A model generated the notes under the pieces. It searched no databases. It was given only the letters and a program-made list of their open reading frames with translations, and was not told the DNA's origin. The position numbers were made by a program, and so were the translations under genes. From positions 309,019 through 373,018 of the forward strand of contig CAJUSP010000001.1 of the NCBI GenBank assembly GCA_910589165.1: a stretch of DNA of 64,000 nt. Reading direction: 5' to 3'. Numbering within the stretch: the first letter of the stretch is position 1; each line of letters begins with the position of its first letter. Source of the stretch: an uncultured Adlercreutzia sp. (GTDB taxonomy: Bacteria > Actinomycetota > Coriobacteriia > Coriobacteriales > Eggerthellaceae). Positions 11,028 through 19,598 of the stretch are shown here, piece after piece.

Positions 11028-11045
11028 TGCCTATAAATCATTTTG

Positions 11046-11064
11046 CTATGACCGCAAGGCATAG
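11046..11064. promoter_or_regulatory. LysR-type binding site in the divergent intergenic region
   Basis: CTATG-N9-CATAG, a dyad containing the T-N11-A core of LysR sites, between the flavodoxin lipoprotein (minus) and the LysR gene (plus). The assignment to the neighbouring LysR is inferred. Confidence 0.5.
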
Positions 11065-11239
11065 TGCCACGTCATCTTATTATTCTCAATATGAAATAAA
11101 TTTGTCCTCAGAAAAGAGGTGCGTGTTCGTCAAGGAAAACTTTGCCTTCGACGCTTGAAGTTCACGTTACGGAAAGTTCTAAAGTAGCCCTGCTGTTGGG
11201 TGGCAGCGCGTAACCGTACTTGCACGGGAGGGAAAGCAA

Positions 11240-12112
11240 ATGCTGGAAACGACGCAGATGCAGCGGCTCGTTACCGTTGCCGAAAGCGGCACCATCACGG
11301 TGGCCGCTGAGAAGCTCTATCTGACCCAGCCGGCGCTCAGCCGAGCGCTCCGACGCATCGAGGACGATTTGGGCGTGAAGCTGTTCGACCGGTCGCGCAA
11401 AAACGAGCTGCGCCTCACCGAGGCGGGCGAGCTGGCCGTCGAGATGGCCCGCGACATCCTCAAGCGCACGGCCGATATGGAAAGGCGCCTGCGCGACGAA
11501 GGGGGCTCGCCGGCGGTAACGGCGGTGGGCGCCTGCACGCCGCCGGCGCTGTGGGGCATGCTGCCGCTGCTCGCCAACGAGTTTCCCGATATCATCTTCT
11601 CGTCCACCATCGTTCCCACGGCCCAGTTGAGAAGCGGCATCGAGGCGGGCGAGGTGCAGGTGGCATTTATGGCCGAGCCCATGGAGGGCTCCTCGCTGGA
11701 ATGCTACGAATGGGTCACCGAGCAGCTGTTCGCCGTGTTCCCCGAGGCGCATCCTTTGCACGACGCCGACGAGGTGACCCTCGCTCAGCTGGGAGACCAG
11801 CGCTTTCTCATTCAAGATCATGTGGGCGACTGGCTCGATATCGTGCGCCGCGATGCGCCGAACCTGCAGCTGCTCATTCAGGAGGATCGGGCCACGCTGC
11901 TGGGCCTGGCCCGCAGCTCGGCCCTTCCGCGCTTCATGAGCAACATGACTATGTCCTTCGATAACTTGCTGCCCGGCGAGCGCGCAGTTCCCGTGCGTGG
12001 CCCCGGGTCTCAGCTGCAGCTTTGGTGCGTGCACACCGCCGACCTCGAGCCGGCCATTGCCGAGTACCTGGCTTTGCATGCCTGCCCCGATAAGGGGGAA
12101 ACTGTCCGCTAG
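11240..12112 (+). CDS. LysR-family transcriptional regulator
   Basis: 290 residues. The N-terminal winged HTH is typical: GTITVAAEKLYLTQPALSRALRRIEDDLGVKLFDR, with the LTEAGELAVEMA linker helix. The effector-binding half (about 90-290) is the usual periplasmic-binding-protein-like fold. GGGAGGG lies upstream of the ATG. Divergence from the flavodoxin lipoprotein at 9962-10912 suggests it controls that gene. The last gene before the MerR pair, it ends 9 bases from a convergent regulator gene. Confidence 0.92.
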   Translation: MLETTQMQRLVTVAESGTITVAAEKLYLTQPALSRALRRIEDDLGVKLFDRSRKNELRLTEAGELAVEMARDILKRTADMERRLRDEGGSPAVTAVGACTPPALWGMLPLLANEFPDIIFSSTIVPTAQLRSGIEAGEVQVAFMAEPMEGSSLECYEWVTEQLFAVFPEAHPLHDADEVTLAQLGDQRFLIQDHVGDWLDIVRRDAPNLQLLIQEDRATLLGLARSSALPRFMSNMTMSFDNLLPGERAVPVRGPGSQLQLWCVHTADLEPAIAEYLALHACPDKGETVR

Positions 12113-12121
12113 GGTCGCTCG

Positions 12122-12991
12122 CTAGTGGGGGCGGCGCACGGGTAGGCAGGCGTGCAGGAGCACGTCGTTATTCGGGTCGATAGCCTGGTACCAGCGGCAG
12201 AGGGTTTCCTCGTAGTAGTCGCCCACCACTTCGTAGCCCACGCGCTCGGCGTAGTCGAGCATGCGCTTGAGCAGCGCCTGGCCGGTGCCTTCCGAGCCCT
12301 GCGGGTAGGCATGGCTCACGTACATGGTCAGGTGGTGGCCGGCCGGCAGTTCAATTTCGTGCAGGCGCCCCGTGTCGGCAAGCCCGTGATGGTCGGTGAG
12401 CACCATGGCCTGCGAGAGGGGAGGGGCGTCCTCACCGAAGTCCTTCTGCTCGATGATGTAGCCCACATGGCGGAACAGCGACACGTCGCCCCCGGCCTGC
12501 ATGATGGCCTGGCGTACGAGCCGGCAGGCCATCTCCCAGCGGACCGCGTCGTCATTGCCGCCTCCGTAGGTGCGCAGCGGCTTCGGCAGGGGCAGGGCCA
12601 ATCCTCGCCGCGCCGGCAAGTCTTCCAGAATGATCTGATTCAGCACCAGGTTGCCGAGGCTTCCGTCGCACTCGGCCAGGTAGGTTCGGGCAAGGCGCTC
12701 GGCATGCTCCAGCCGCTGCCGCTCCTCGGCCAGGCGCGCCACGGCCGCTTCCAGAATCTCCTTCAGCGAAGCCAAGTCCCCCGAATCGTTCGCGCGGTGC
12801 GCCTCCTCGACGGGAACGCCGATGAATTCCAAATGCGACATCGCGTCCAGCAGGCGCGAGTCAAGCAAGTCGAAGGTGTCGGCGGTGCCGGCGACGGGCT
12901 GCAGGAAGCCCTCGTTCACGTAGCCCGCGAACGCCCCCTCGTCCATGGCGTTCAGGCGCGCCATCTGCCGGGCGGTGAAGGTGCTTCTCAT
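12122..12991 (-). CDS. MerR-like regulator with degenerate DNA-binding domain and effector-binding domain
   Basis: 289 residues, overlapping the upstream MerR gene by 4 bases (ATGA), so translationally coupled. The C-terminal half (LTMYVSHAYPQG, RMLDYAERVGYEVVGDYYEETLCRW) matches the effector-binding half of the other MerR proteins here. The N-terminus (about 1-70) aligns only loosely: where the partner has SSRTLRFYQERGLLEP this one has DEGAFAGYVNEGFLQP, losing the basic recognition residues. It may act as a sensory or modulating partner of the intact MerR rather than bind DNA itself. That role is inferred. Confidence 0.75.
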   Translation of the reverse strand: MRSTFTARQMARLNAMDEGAFAGYVNEGFLQPVAGTADTFDLLDSRLLDAMSHLEFIGVPVEEAHRANDSGDLASLKEILEAAVARLAEERQRLEHAERLARTYLAECDGSLGNLVLNQIILEDLPARRGLALPLPKPLRTYGGGNDDAVRWEMACRLVRQAIMQAGGDVSLFRHVGYIIEQKDFGEDAPPLSQAMVLTDHHGLADTGRLHEIELPAGHHLTMYVSHAYPQGSEGTGQALLKRMLDYAERVGYEVVGDYYEETLCRWYQAIDPNNDVLLHACLPVRRPH

Positions 12992-13896
12992 CGGGCATCG
13001 CCCCTCTCGATGCGGTTGCCGTTCCAGGCCATACGGCTGCGCACGGGCAGGCTGATGCGGTAGAAGGGCCGCTTGCCTGGATCGAAGTAGTGCTCGAAGC
13101 GCGTGACGCTCTCGCTGATGAGCGGGCCGGTAATTTCCAGATCCTTGGCCCGGGCGTAGTCGAGCATGCGCGCCACGCGGTTCTGGGCCCGGTCGGCGGG
13201 GTTCGCCGCGTCGAAGGTGGTGTACATGACAAGCGCGTTGCCGCCGGGCAGCACCTCGGCCCCGTCGGCCTTATCCTCGGGTGCGACGCGCACGAAGGGG
13301 GTGTGGTGGAACAGCTGCACCTCGGGGGCAATGGCCTCCTTCGCGACGATGACGCCGCTGTTGCGCAGAAGCGAGGCGGGCAGGTTGCGGGCGGCCAGCT
13401 GCTTCTTTATATGGCACTGGGTTCGCTCCATCTGCGCGGCGATATCCTCTTCCTCCCACGTTGCCATAACGGCCGGCTCCACGGCATCGAGCCGCACGAT
13501 GAGCCGGTCGGGCTCGTGGGCGAACAGCAGGTTGTCGCGAATGGGGGTCGTGTGGAAGGCCTTAAGCCCCGCGAGCAGGTCCTCCGAGGCGCGCCGGGCC
13601 GCATCGAGCTCGGCCAGCCGCGCGCGGGTCTGCTCGAGCTTTTCCGCCATGGCCTGCTGCAGGCGCCCCATGTCGGCGTCCTCGATGATGCCGGTTATCT
13701 CGTCGAGCGAGAACCCGGCGCTCTGCAGCTGGGTGATCAGGTCGATGCGGGGCGCTTGGGTGATGGTGTAGTAGCGCCGCCCGTTGGCCTCGTCCACGAA
13801 CGCCGGCTCCAGCAGCCCCCGCTCCTGATAGAAGCGCAGGGTGCGGCTGGAGACGCAGTTCTCCTTGGCCATTTGCCCCACATTCAAATACTCCAT
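12988..13896 (-). CDS. MerR-family transcriptional regulator with C-terminal effector-binding domain
   Basis: 302 residues from the ATG of MEYLNVGQMAKEN, preceded by GAGGAGGAG. The MerR HTH is complete (SSRTLRFYQERGLLEP, then NGRRYYTITQ), with a coiled-coil dimerisation helix (about 70-115) and a BmrR/GyrI-like C-terminal domain (VMYTTFDAANP, RMLDYARAKDLEITG). Its promoter has a 19-bp spacer with the dyad GCCCTAAGGGC, which suggests autoregulation, and the same dyad recurs at other module promoters. It is divergent from module 1 of the cytochrome array. Confidence 0.9.
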   Translation of the reverse strand: MEYLNVGQMAKENCVSSRTLRFYQERGLLEPAFVDEANGRRYYTITQAPRIDLITQLQSAGFSLDEITGIIEDADMGRLQQAMAEKLEQTRARLAELDAARRASEDLLAGLKAFHTTPIRDNLLFAHEPDRLIVRLDAVEPAVMATWEEEDIAAQMERTQCHIKKQLAARNLPASLLRNSGVIVAKEAIAPEVQLFHHTPFVRVAPEDKADGAEVLPGGNALVMYTTFDAANPADRAQNRVARMLDYARAKDLEITGPLISESVTRFEHYFDPGKRPFYRISLPVRSRMAWNGNRIERGDAR

Positions 13897-13924
13897 CGCT
13901 CCTCCTCGTCCCCTTGGGTGCCGC

Positions 13925-13955
13925 ATTATAGCGCACTGCCCTTAGGGCGGGACAA
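13925..13955 (-). promoter_or_regulatory. MerR-type promoter of the MerR pair
   Basis: Minus strand: TTGTCC (13955-13950), 19-bp spacer centred on GCCCTAAGGGC, TATAAT (13930-13925). Elongated spacers with a central dyad are the hallmark of MerR-controlled promoters. Confidence 0.8.
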
Positions 13956-13999
13956 GGGGTGGACCGCGGCGATCTGCTGAAATATTTTGAAAAGAGGGG

Positions 14000-14030
14000 T
14001 TGAAGTTGCCGCAGCGTGAACATTTAGAGT
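14000..14030 (+). promoter_or_regulatory. candidate promoter of cytochrome module 1
   Basis: TTGAAG (14000-14005), 19 bases, TAGAGT (14025-14030), about 90 bases before the module 1 start. Unlike the other modules it has no CCYTAGG dyad in the spacer. Confidence 0.45.
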
Positions 14031-14121
14031 GGGCTCATCGATCGCGCGGTGCCTCCGAGGGGAAGGAGGTTTCACGGGCATTCGCGCGCGGAGAGAGCCT
14101 ACGAGAGGAGGGATTTTCCCT

Positions 14122-15744
14122 ATGATTATCAAGAAGAGCAGCGTGCTGCTCGGCTGCACCACCGTGGCGGTGGCCGGCGTGCTGGCCCTGGCTGGGTGCG
14201 CGCCGTCTGCCTCGGCGCCGGCCGACCTGTCCAGCACCGGCGGCGACGCGGTAGCCGACGAGCCCGCCATTGAATCGCCCTACCAGATGGACTACGACCC
14301 CGACGCGCCGGTCGTGAAGCAGCTGGCCGACGGCCGCTTCGTGCAGCGCACCCCCAGCATGGAGCCGGATGCGAAGCTCGACTACCAGTTCAACGTGCGC
14401 AACCTCAAGGCCGACACGCGCGGCTGCGGCTCCTGCCACGACGATCTGGAGGCCGCGCTCACGTCGTTCCGTCCCACCCACGTGGGTGTGCTCGGCGGCT
14501 ACGAGCACAGCTGGACCATCCTGGAGTGCATCACCTGCCACACCGATGAGACCCCCAACTGGATCGGCACCATTGGGCCCACCATCCATTCCATCCACAA
14601 CATCGACGCGGCAACCCCTGACGCCTCCTGCGCCAACTGCCACGAGCTTGACGCCAAGACCGGCGACTACAAGCTGTGGGAGGAAGTCAAGTACGACTAT
14701 CTGGGCGGTATCACCGAGGTGGAGGATCCCGGTGCCACCTTCGATTGGGATCAGGACTACCTGAGCCCCGAGGGCATGCCGAAGAAGAACTGGCTGTCAA
14801 AGGAATACGACCGCATCCGCTACGACCACTGGGTGAACAACGACCCGCTGGACGAGTCGATGCTCGACACCTGGGAGATCACCATCTCCGGCGAGGTGAA
14901 CGAGGAGAAGACCTGGACGGTGCGCGAGCTGATGGAAGAGGCTCCCAGCGTGACCATGACCATGGTTCAGCAGTGCGAGATCAACCCGCTCGGCGGTGAC
15001 ATCATCGGCCAGGCCGAGGTGACCGGCGTGCCCCTGTCCTGGGTGCTCGAGCAGGCCGGCGTCACGCCCGACGCGGTGGCTGTCACCTGCAAGTCGCCCA
15101 ACGGTGAGCAGGCCGGCTACTACGGCGTGCGCCTCGACGTGCTGGCCCAGCACGAGGCCGTGCTCGCCTACGAGATCAACGGCGAGCCGCTCTCCTGGAT
15201 GGACGGCTACCCGATGAACCTGTACTTCAGCGGCATCACCGGCTCCCGTAACGCCAAGAGCTTCTCGGAGATCATCGTCACGAGCGAGAACTTCGACGGC
15301 CAGGGCGTGGGCGGCGACAAGACCACCCTCGGCGTGGCCAAGCCCAACGTGGGCATCCTGAACACCGAGGACGGTCAGATCATCGAGGCCGGCAAGCCCT
15401 ACACCATCGAGGGCTGGGCGAACGCCTGGGAAGACCCGATGATCGGCGTGGAGTTCTCGCTGGACAACGGCGCCACCTGGAAGCGCTTCGATGTGAGCGG
15501 CTCCGACACCGAGCGCTGGGTGCACTGGAACTACACCTTCACGCCCGAGGCCGGCGTTGACACGGCCTACGTGGTTCAGGTCCGCGGCGTGTGCCTGAAC
15601 GAGGACGGCACCACCGAGCTCTACACCGCCCCCGGCGGCAAGCTCAACGAGGTCATCGAGGAAACCGAGCGTACCACCAAGGTGCCCCTGAAGCTGCTGC
15701 TGAACGCCAAAACCGATATGTCTTCGATCGAGGTGACTGACTAA
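14122..15744 (+). CDS. module 1: triheme cytochrome c / sulfite-oxidase-fold fusion lipoprotein
   Basis: 540 residues. Lipobox LALAGC (Cys26) predicts a lipoprotein. Three haem motifs follow: CGSCH (102-106), CITCH (136-140) and CANCH (170-174), with an IHSIH motif between the last two that could give axial ligands. Residues about 250-390 are an Oxidored_molyb (sulfite oxidase/YedY) fold with Cys285 in VQQCEINPLGG at the molybdenum-ligand position and a DGYP segment. Residues about 410-540 are the Ig-like Mo-co dimerisation domain. ATG at 14122 follows GGAGGG. The stop overlaps the next gene's start (TAATG). Likely role is extracytoplasmic electron transfer; substrate unknown. Confidence 0.85.
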   Translation: MIIKKSSVLLGCTTVAVAGVLALAGCAPSASAPADLSSTGGDAVADEPAIESPYQMDYDPDAPVVKQLADGRFVQRTPSMEPDAKLDYQFNVRNLKADTRGCGSCHDDLEAALTSFRPTHVGVLGGYEHSWTILECITCHTDETPNWIGTIGPTIHSIHNIDAATPDASCANCHELDAKTGDYKLWEEVKYDYLGGITEVEDPGATFDWDQDYLSPEGMPKKNWLSKEYDRIRYDHWVNNDPLDESMLDTWEITISGEVNEEKTWTVRELMEEAPSVTMTMVQQCEINPLGGDIIGQAEVTGVPLSWVLEQAGVTPDAVAVTCKSPNGEQAGYYGVRLDVLAQHEAVLAYEINGEPLSWMDGYPMNLYFSGITGSRNAKSFSEIIVTSENFDGQGVGGDKTTLGVAKPNVGILNTEDGQIIEAGKPYTIEGWANAWEDPMIGVEFSLDNGATWKRFDVSGSDTERWVHWNYTFTPEAGVDTAYVVQVRGVCLNEDGTTELYTAPGGKLNEVIEETERTTKVPLKLLLNAKTDMSSIEVTD

Positions 15745-16550
15745 TGAACGAGAAAACACGCAAGATCGCGGGCGTGGCCGGCAGCGCCCTCATGCTCACC
15801 ACCATGGGCGCCGGCGCGGTAACCGCCTTCGCCGACGAGGCGCCCGCTGCCCCCGAGCCCGCTGCGGCGGCTCAGGAGACCGGGGCTGCCGCCGAGCTGG
15901 TCACGGCCAGCGAGGTGCAGGGCACCTTCGGCTTCACCCAGGGCGCGCTCTCCTCGCTCGATCAGGTGCAGAAGGCCTTCAAGGCGGCCAACTACCTGTG
16001 CGGCGCCGGCGAGATGGTCGAGGTCGACCCCGCTATGGTGGGCGATTGGGCCATCGTGGTGAAGGGCGAGGTGCAAAACCCCTACGTTGCCACAACCGAC
16101 GAGATCATCGAGCGCGAGCTGAACGAGAACGTCGTGCTTGGCTGCTCGTGCGCCGGCAACCCGGCCGACGGTGCGGCCAGCGTGAACGTGGAAGTGACCG
16201 GCGCCAGCGTGGTGAGCCTGCTTGACGCGGCCCGCCCGACCGCCGATGCCAACACCATCGTGTTCACCTCGGCCGACGGCTACGAGGTGGCCCTGCCCCT
16301 CACCTACATCGAGCAGCGCTACGCGCCCATCGTGTTCGCGGTGAACGGCTCGCCCCTCATCGACTCGGTCGGTGGCGTGAACCAGCTGTGGCTCGGCTCG
16401 TCCTCGGCCCGCTACTTCGCCCGTAACATCGTCTCCATCACCCTCGAGGCGCGCCAGACGCCGCCGCCGGCGCCCGGCACCCCCGAGGCCGGCGACACCT
16501 ATGCGAACCTTCCCAACGTGGGCGTGGCCTACGGCGGGGAAATCGCCTAG
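15744..16550 (+). CDS. module 1: small exported sulfite-oxidase-fold protein
   Basis: 268 residues with a Sec signal peptide (TAFA/DEA, cleavage near residue 30) and no haem motif or lipobox. Residues about 100-235 are an Oxidored_molyb-type core: GCSCAGNPADG holds a Cys in the CAGN motif that ligates molybdenum in sulfite oxidases, then FTSADGYEVALPL and NQLWLGSSSARYFARN. It ends in TYANLPNVGVAYGGEIA, a tail shared by all six small paralogs. This copy has YAPIVF where the other five have CP(I/L/V)VF. The 1-base overlap with the large gene suggests coupled translation and a complex. Confidence 0.82.
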   Translation: MNEKTRKIAGVAGSALMLTTMGAGAVTAFADEAPAAPEPAAAAQETGAAAELVTASEVQGTFGFTQGALSSLDQVQKAFKAANYLCGAGEMVEVDPAMVGDWAIVVKGEVQNPYVATTDEIIERELNENVVLGCSCAGNPADGAASVNVEVTGASVVSLLDAARPTADANTIVFTSADGYEVALPLTYIEQRYAPIVFAVNGSPLIDSVGGVNQLWLGSSSARYFARNIVSITLEARQTPPPAPGTPEAGDTYANLPNVGVAYGGEIA

Positions 16551-16561
16551 CGTCTCCCCTA

Positions 16562-16598
16562 AGGGCATTCCCCGGCCCCCAAAGCGGGGGAGTGCCCT
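16562..16598 (+). terminator. terminator after module 1
   Basis: Twelve-base-pair stem (16562-16573 with 16587-16598, one T:G pair) followed by CCTCTTTT. Confidence 0.8.
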
Positions 16599-16632
16599 CC
16601 TCTTTTCAACCTTTTCTGTTCCCCTCCCCCTA

Positions 16633-16669
16633 GGAAGGGCCGCATTCTCCTCCCGAATGCGGCCCTTCC
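16633..16669 (+). promoter_or_regulatory. strong hairpin upstream of module 2 promoter
   Basis: Perfect 15-bp stem (16633-16647 with 16655-16669), 7-base loop, no T-run. It may be a second terminator for module 1 read-through. Confidence 0.55.
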
Positions 16670-16706
16670 GCGTGTTTTCGGGCGCAAAAAATTTCGGAAA
16701 AACCTC

Positions 16707-16737
16707 TTGCCTGTCCCCTTAGGCCAGCTTCTAACGT
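16707..16737 (+). promoter_or_regulatory. MerR-type promoter of module 2
   Basis: TTGCCT (16707-16712), 19-bp spacer containing CCCCTTAGGCC, TAACGT (16732-16737). Confidence 0.7.
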
Positions 16738-16840
16738 TACCTCCCGAACCGCTCCGCATCCCCTTTAGGGCGGTTCGCTGCCGACCCTTCCCGGGGAGGG
16801 GAGGGGGAGGTTTTACCGGAAGGAAAGAAAGGAGAAGAGC

Positions 16841-18520
16841 ATGAGGAAGATGCCGAAGTCCAAGGTTGCCTTGGGCGGCTGCATCGCCGCGGCCATGGCG
16901 CTCGCGCTCGTTGCCGGCTGTGCGCCGCAACCGACGGCGACGGCCACCGACCCGGCCGATGCCACGGGATCGAATGCCGACAAGGTAATGGAGGACGTGA
17001 GCGCGGTGCTCACGCCTGAGTGGGATCCGCTGGCGCCGGTGGTGAAGCAGCTGTCTGACGGCACGCTCATCCAGCGCACCCCCGACGAGAACATCAGCGC
17101 GTCGCTGGACGCCACCGCCGTGCTGCACCACCCGACCGAGAACGTGCCTGCCAACACGTACTTCACTAAGGCCGACGCCCGCGGCTGCAATGCCTGCCAC
17201 GAGGACTTGGCCGCTACGATCGACAATATGCCCTACGGCCATCATCCGCTGTCGAACCCCCTGGGGCTCGAGGCCAGCGTGCAGCAGTGCCTGCAGTGCC
17301 ACCGCATCGGCGGCTCCACCGTGCAGACGGTGCCCGGCGAGTTCGGCACGATGATTCACGCCCTGCATATGGGCAAGGCCGACTGCTGGAACTGCCATGA
17401 CGCTTCCAACAACGGCACCGCCTCGGGCGGCCAGGGCGAGTTCGACTACTCCGGCTCCATCTCGGGCGACGAGCAGGGCGAGGCCACCGAGTCGAACCAG
17501 ATGGTGCTGTGGGATCTGGTGAAGCACAACAAGCTGCGCGGCATCACCGATATCGACCAGGCCGACATGGGCACGAACTTCACCTGGGACACCGACCAGC
17601 TGACGAACCCCGCCGAGCTGTTCAACGTGCCGTGGGAGACCTTCCAGGCCGACTACGACCGTCTGCAGCGCCAGCGCGACGGCGTGCCGCTGGACGAGGA
17701 GATGTTCAATACCTGGACCATCACCGTTACCGGCGATGTGGGCCAGGAGATGACCTGGACGCTGCCCGAGCTCATCGAGCAGGCCCCCAGCGAGGAGTTC
17801 GTCGCCAAGCTGAACTGCACCGTGAACCCCACCAACGGCCCCTACATCGGCCAGGTTCAGTGCAAGGGCATTCCGGTGCGCTGGCTGCTTGAGCAGGCCG
17901 GCCTCGACCCGAACGCCGCCACGGTGAGCTTCTGCACGCCGGACGGCCCCTACGGCTCCGACGCCGTGCCGGCCATCATGAACGAGAACAACATCTCTCA
18001 CCTCGTGTACGAAATGGGCGGCGAGCGCCTCACCTGGGCCAACGGCTACCCGGTTATGTACGTGCGCGGTGCGGTGGCGGCCTTCACCGACGTGAAGAAC
18101 GTGAGCGAGCTCGCGGTGTCTACGGGCGCCGGCTCGGGCTATGGTTCCGACTTCCGCTTCGGCATCGAGTACGCCACGCCCTCCATCGGCATCTACAACC
18201 TGCATGAGGGTCAGATCATCAAGACCGGCGAGACCCATCAGTTCTCCGGCTATGTCGATGCCTACAACGAGCCGGTGGTGGCCATGGAGATCTCCATGGA
18301 CCGCGGCAAGACCTGGCACCGCTTCGACATCGACGGTGCCGATCCGAACCAGATGATCACCTGGTACTACGACTTCACGCCCGAGGCCGACGGCGCCTAC
18401 TGCATCGCCATGCGCGGCATCAGCGAGTCGGGCCGCGTGACCGAGGAATACGTCGAGAAGATGGTCGTGGCCAAGTCTGAGATGCCCCAGCCGACCAACG
18501 GAAGCGAGGCGACGAACTAA
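16841..18520 (+). CDS. module 2: triheme cytochrome c / sulfite-oxidase-fold fusion lipoprotein
   Basis: 559 residues with the module 1 architecture. Lipobox LVAGC (Cys27); haem motifs CNACH (116-120), CLQCH (150-154) and CWNCH (182-186); MIHALH before the third haem. The Oxidored_molyb domain (about 290-420) has the candidate molybdenum Cys326 in KLNCTVNPTNG, a second Cys in QVQCKGIPV and a NGYP segment. The Ig-like C-terminal domain contains AMEISMDRGKTWHRFD. Between haems 1 and 2 it has HH and SVQQ insertions unlike module 1. Stop and next start overlap as TAATG. Membrane-anchored and extracytoplasmic; substrate unknown. Confidence 0.85.
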   Translation: MRKMPKSKVALGGCIAAAMALALVAGCAPQPTATATDPADATGSNADKVMEDVSAVLTPEWDPLAPVVKQLSDGTLIQRTPDENISASLDATAVLHHPTENVPANTYFTKADARGCNACHEDLAATIDNMPYGHHPLSNPLGLEASVQQCLQCHRIGGSTVQTVPGEFGTMIHALHMGKADCWNCHDASNNGTASGGQGEFDYSGSISGDEQGEATESNQMVLWDLVKHNKLRGITDIDQADMGTNFTWDTDQLTNPAELFNVPWETFQADYDRLQRQRDGVPLDEEMFNTWTITVTGDVGQEMTWTLPELIEQAPSEEFVAKLNCTVNPTNGPYIGQVQCKGIPVRWLLEQAGLDPNAATVSFCTPDGPYGSDAVPAIMNENNISHLVYEMGGERLTWANGYPVMYVRGAVAAFTDVKNVSELAVSTGAGSGYGSDFRFGIEYATPSIGIYNLHEGQIIKTGETHQFSGYVDAYNEPVVAMEISMDRGKTWHRFDIDGADPNQMITWYYDFTPEADGAYCIAMRGISESGRVTEEYVEKMVVAKSEMPQPTNGSEATN

Positions 18521-19320
18521 TGAACGATACCGCTAAGAAGATTGCAGGCGCCACCGGATCGCTGTTGCTGTTGTCCTCCATGGGCATGGGCGCCGTGACC
18601 GCCTTCGCCGAGGAGGCGCCCGAGGCCGCTCCGGCTGGTGCCGAGGCTGTTGAAGGGGAGGGCGGCGCTGCTGCCACTTCCCCGGTCGTGGCCGGCACGT
18701 TCTCCTTCACGCAGGACACCGTGAGCTCCATCGACCAGGTGGCCCGCATGCTGCGCGCCTCCAGCTACCTGTGCGGCGGCGCGGGCGGCGAACTCACCGA
18801 GGTGGCTGCCGCCGATTGGGAGATCGCTGTGCGCGGTGACGTGGAGAGCCCGTACGTCACCACTGTGGCTGACATCCAGGCCGACCCGGCGGTGCAGAAG
18901 GTGCTGCTCGGCTGCTCGTGCGCCGGCAACCCCGCTGACGGCGACGCCTCGGTGGCCGCCCAGGTCACCGGCGTGTCGGTGAAGCTCATGCTCGACCGCG
19001 CCGGCGTGGCCGACGGCGCGAACACCGTGGTGTTCACCTCGGCTGACGGCTACGAGGTGGCCCTGCCGCTGCGCTACCTGACCCAGCGCTACTGCCCCAT
19101 CGTCTTCGACGTGAACGGCAGCCCCATCGCCGACGCCGCCGGCGGCACGAACCAGCTGTGGCTCGGCTCCACCTCCGCGAAGTACTTCGTGCGCAACGTG
19201 GCCTCTATCACCGTGGAGACCCGCGCCGAGGCGCCGGCCGACCCCGGCACCGCCGAGGCGGGCGACACCTACGCGAACCTCCCCAACGTGGGCGTCGCCT
19301 TCGGCGGCGAGGTCGCCTAA
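18520..19320 (+). CDS. module 2: small exported sulfite-oxidase-fold protein
   Basis: 266 residues. Signal peptide ends near TAFA/EEA. Conserved Cys positions are YLCG, GCSCAGNPADG and YCPIVF; the C-terminal tail is TYANLPNVGVAFGGEVA. The fold core runs about 95-235 (ITVETRAEAP marks its last strand). It lacks haems and the Ig-like domain present in its large partner. One-base overlap with the partner gene argues for 1:1 synthesis. Confidence 0.82.
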   Translation: MNDTAKKIAGATGSLLLLSSMGMGAVTAFAEEAPEAAPAGAEAVEGEGGAAATSPVVAGTFSFTQDTVSSIDQVARMLRASSYLCGGAGGELTEVAAADWEIAVRGDVESPYVTTVADIQADPAVQKVLLGCSCAGNPADGDASVAAQVTGVSVKLMLDRAGVADGANTVVFTSADGYEVALPLRYLTQRYCPIVFDVNGSPIADAAGGTNQLWLGSTSAKYFVRNVASITVETRAEAPADPGTAEAGDTYANLPNVGVAFGGEVA

Positions 19321-19329
19321 GGCGCTATC

Positions 19330-19354
19330 GCGGCGCCCCCCGCTGGGGCGCCGC
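19330..19354 (+). terminator. hairpin after module 2
   Basis: Perfect 10-bp GC stem (19330-19339 with 19345-19354), 5-base loop, 10 bases after the stop codon; no T-run. Confidence 0.6.
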
Positions 19355-19396
19355 ACCTGCTGCGAGCAGGGCTCCCTCCTCCCTCCAGGCCCTGCC

Positions 19397-19457
19397 CGCA
19401 GGTCGGGGAGTCTTCTTCCTCCCTTATCCCCCACCGACGAAGACTCCCCGACCTGCG
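19397..19457 (+). promoter_or_regulatory. very long perfect hairpin between modules 2 and 3
   Basis: Perfect 19-bp stem (19397-19415 with 19439-19457) around a 23-base pyrimidine-rich loop. It could be a terminator without a classic T-run, or the product of a repeat insertion. Confidence 0.6.
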
Positions 19458-19470
19458 ACTATGCCTTCTA

Positions 19471-19486
19471 TGCATACTGGTATGCA
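19471..19486. promoter_or_regulatory. 16-bp palindrome just upstream of the module 3 promoter
   Basis: TGCATAC-TG-GTATGCA, ending 10 bases before the -35 box. This placement fits an activator or repressor site; the protein is unknown. Confidence 0.45.
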
Positions 19487-19496
19487 CTCTCCGTTC

Positions 19497-19527
19497 TTGC
19501 CTCTTTCCTTAGGGCACCCTGTATTTT
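19497..19527 (+). promoter_or_regulatory. MerR-type promoter of module 3
   Basis: TTGCCT (19497-19502), 19-bp spacer with CCTTAGGG, TATTTT (19522-19527). An ACCGCC-TTCG-GGCGGT hairpin (19535-19550) would form at the extreme 5' end of the transcript. Confidence 0.75.
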
Positions 19528-19598
19528 CTCGCTAACCGCCTTCGGGCGGTGGAGGGTTTGCAGTGTGTGCAAAGAGAAGAGAAAAGGAAGGAGAGACC

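Noticed and set aside
13925..13955. CCTTAGG dyad as a rho-independent terminator
   Set aside because: Stem is too short (5 bp), and exact 19-bp placement between -35 and -10 boxes recurs at several genes.
16633..16669. Hairpin as a molybdenum-cofactor riboswitch
   Set aside because: It is a simple stem-loop lacking the multi-helix layout of that motif and lies upstream of the predicted promoter.
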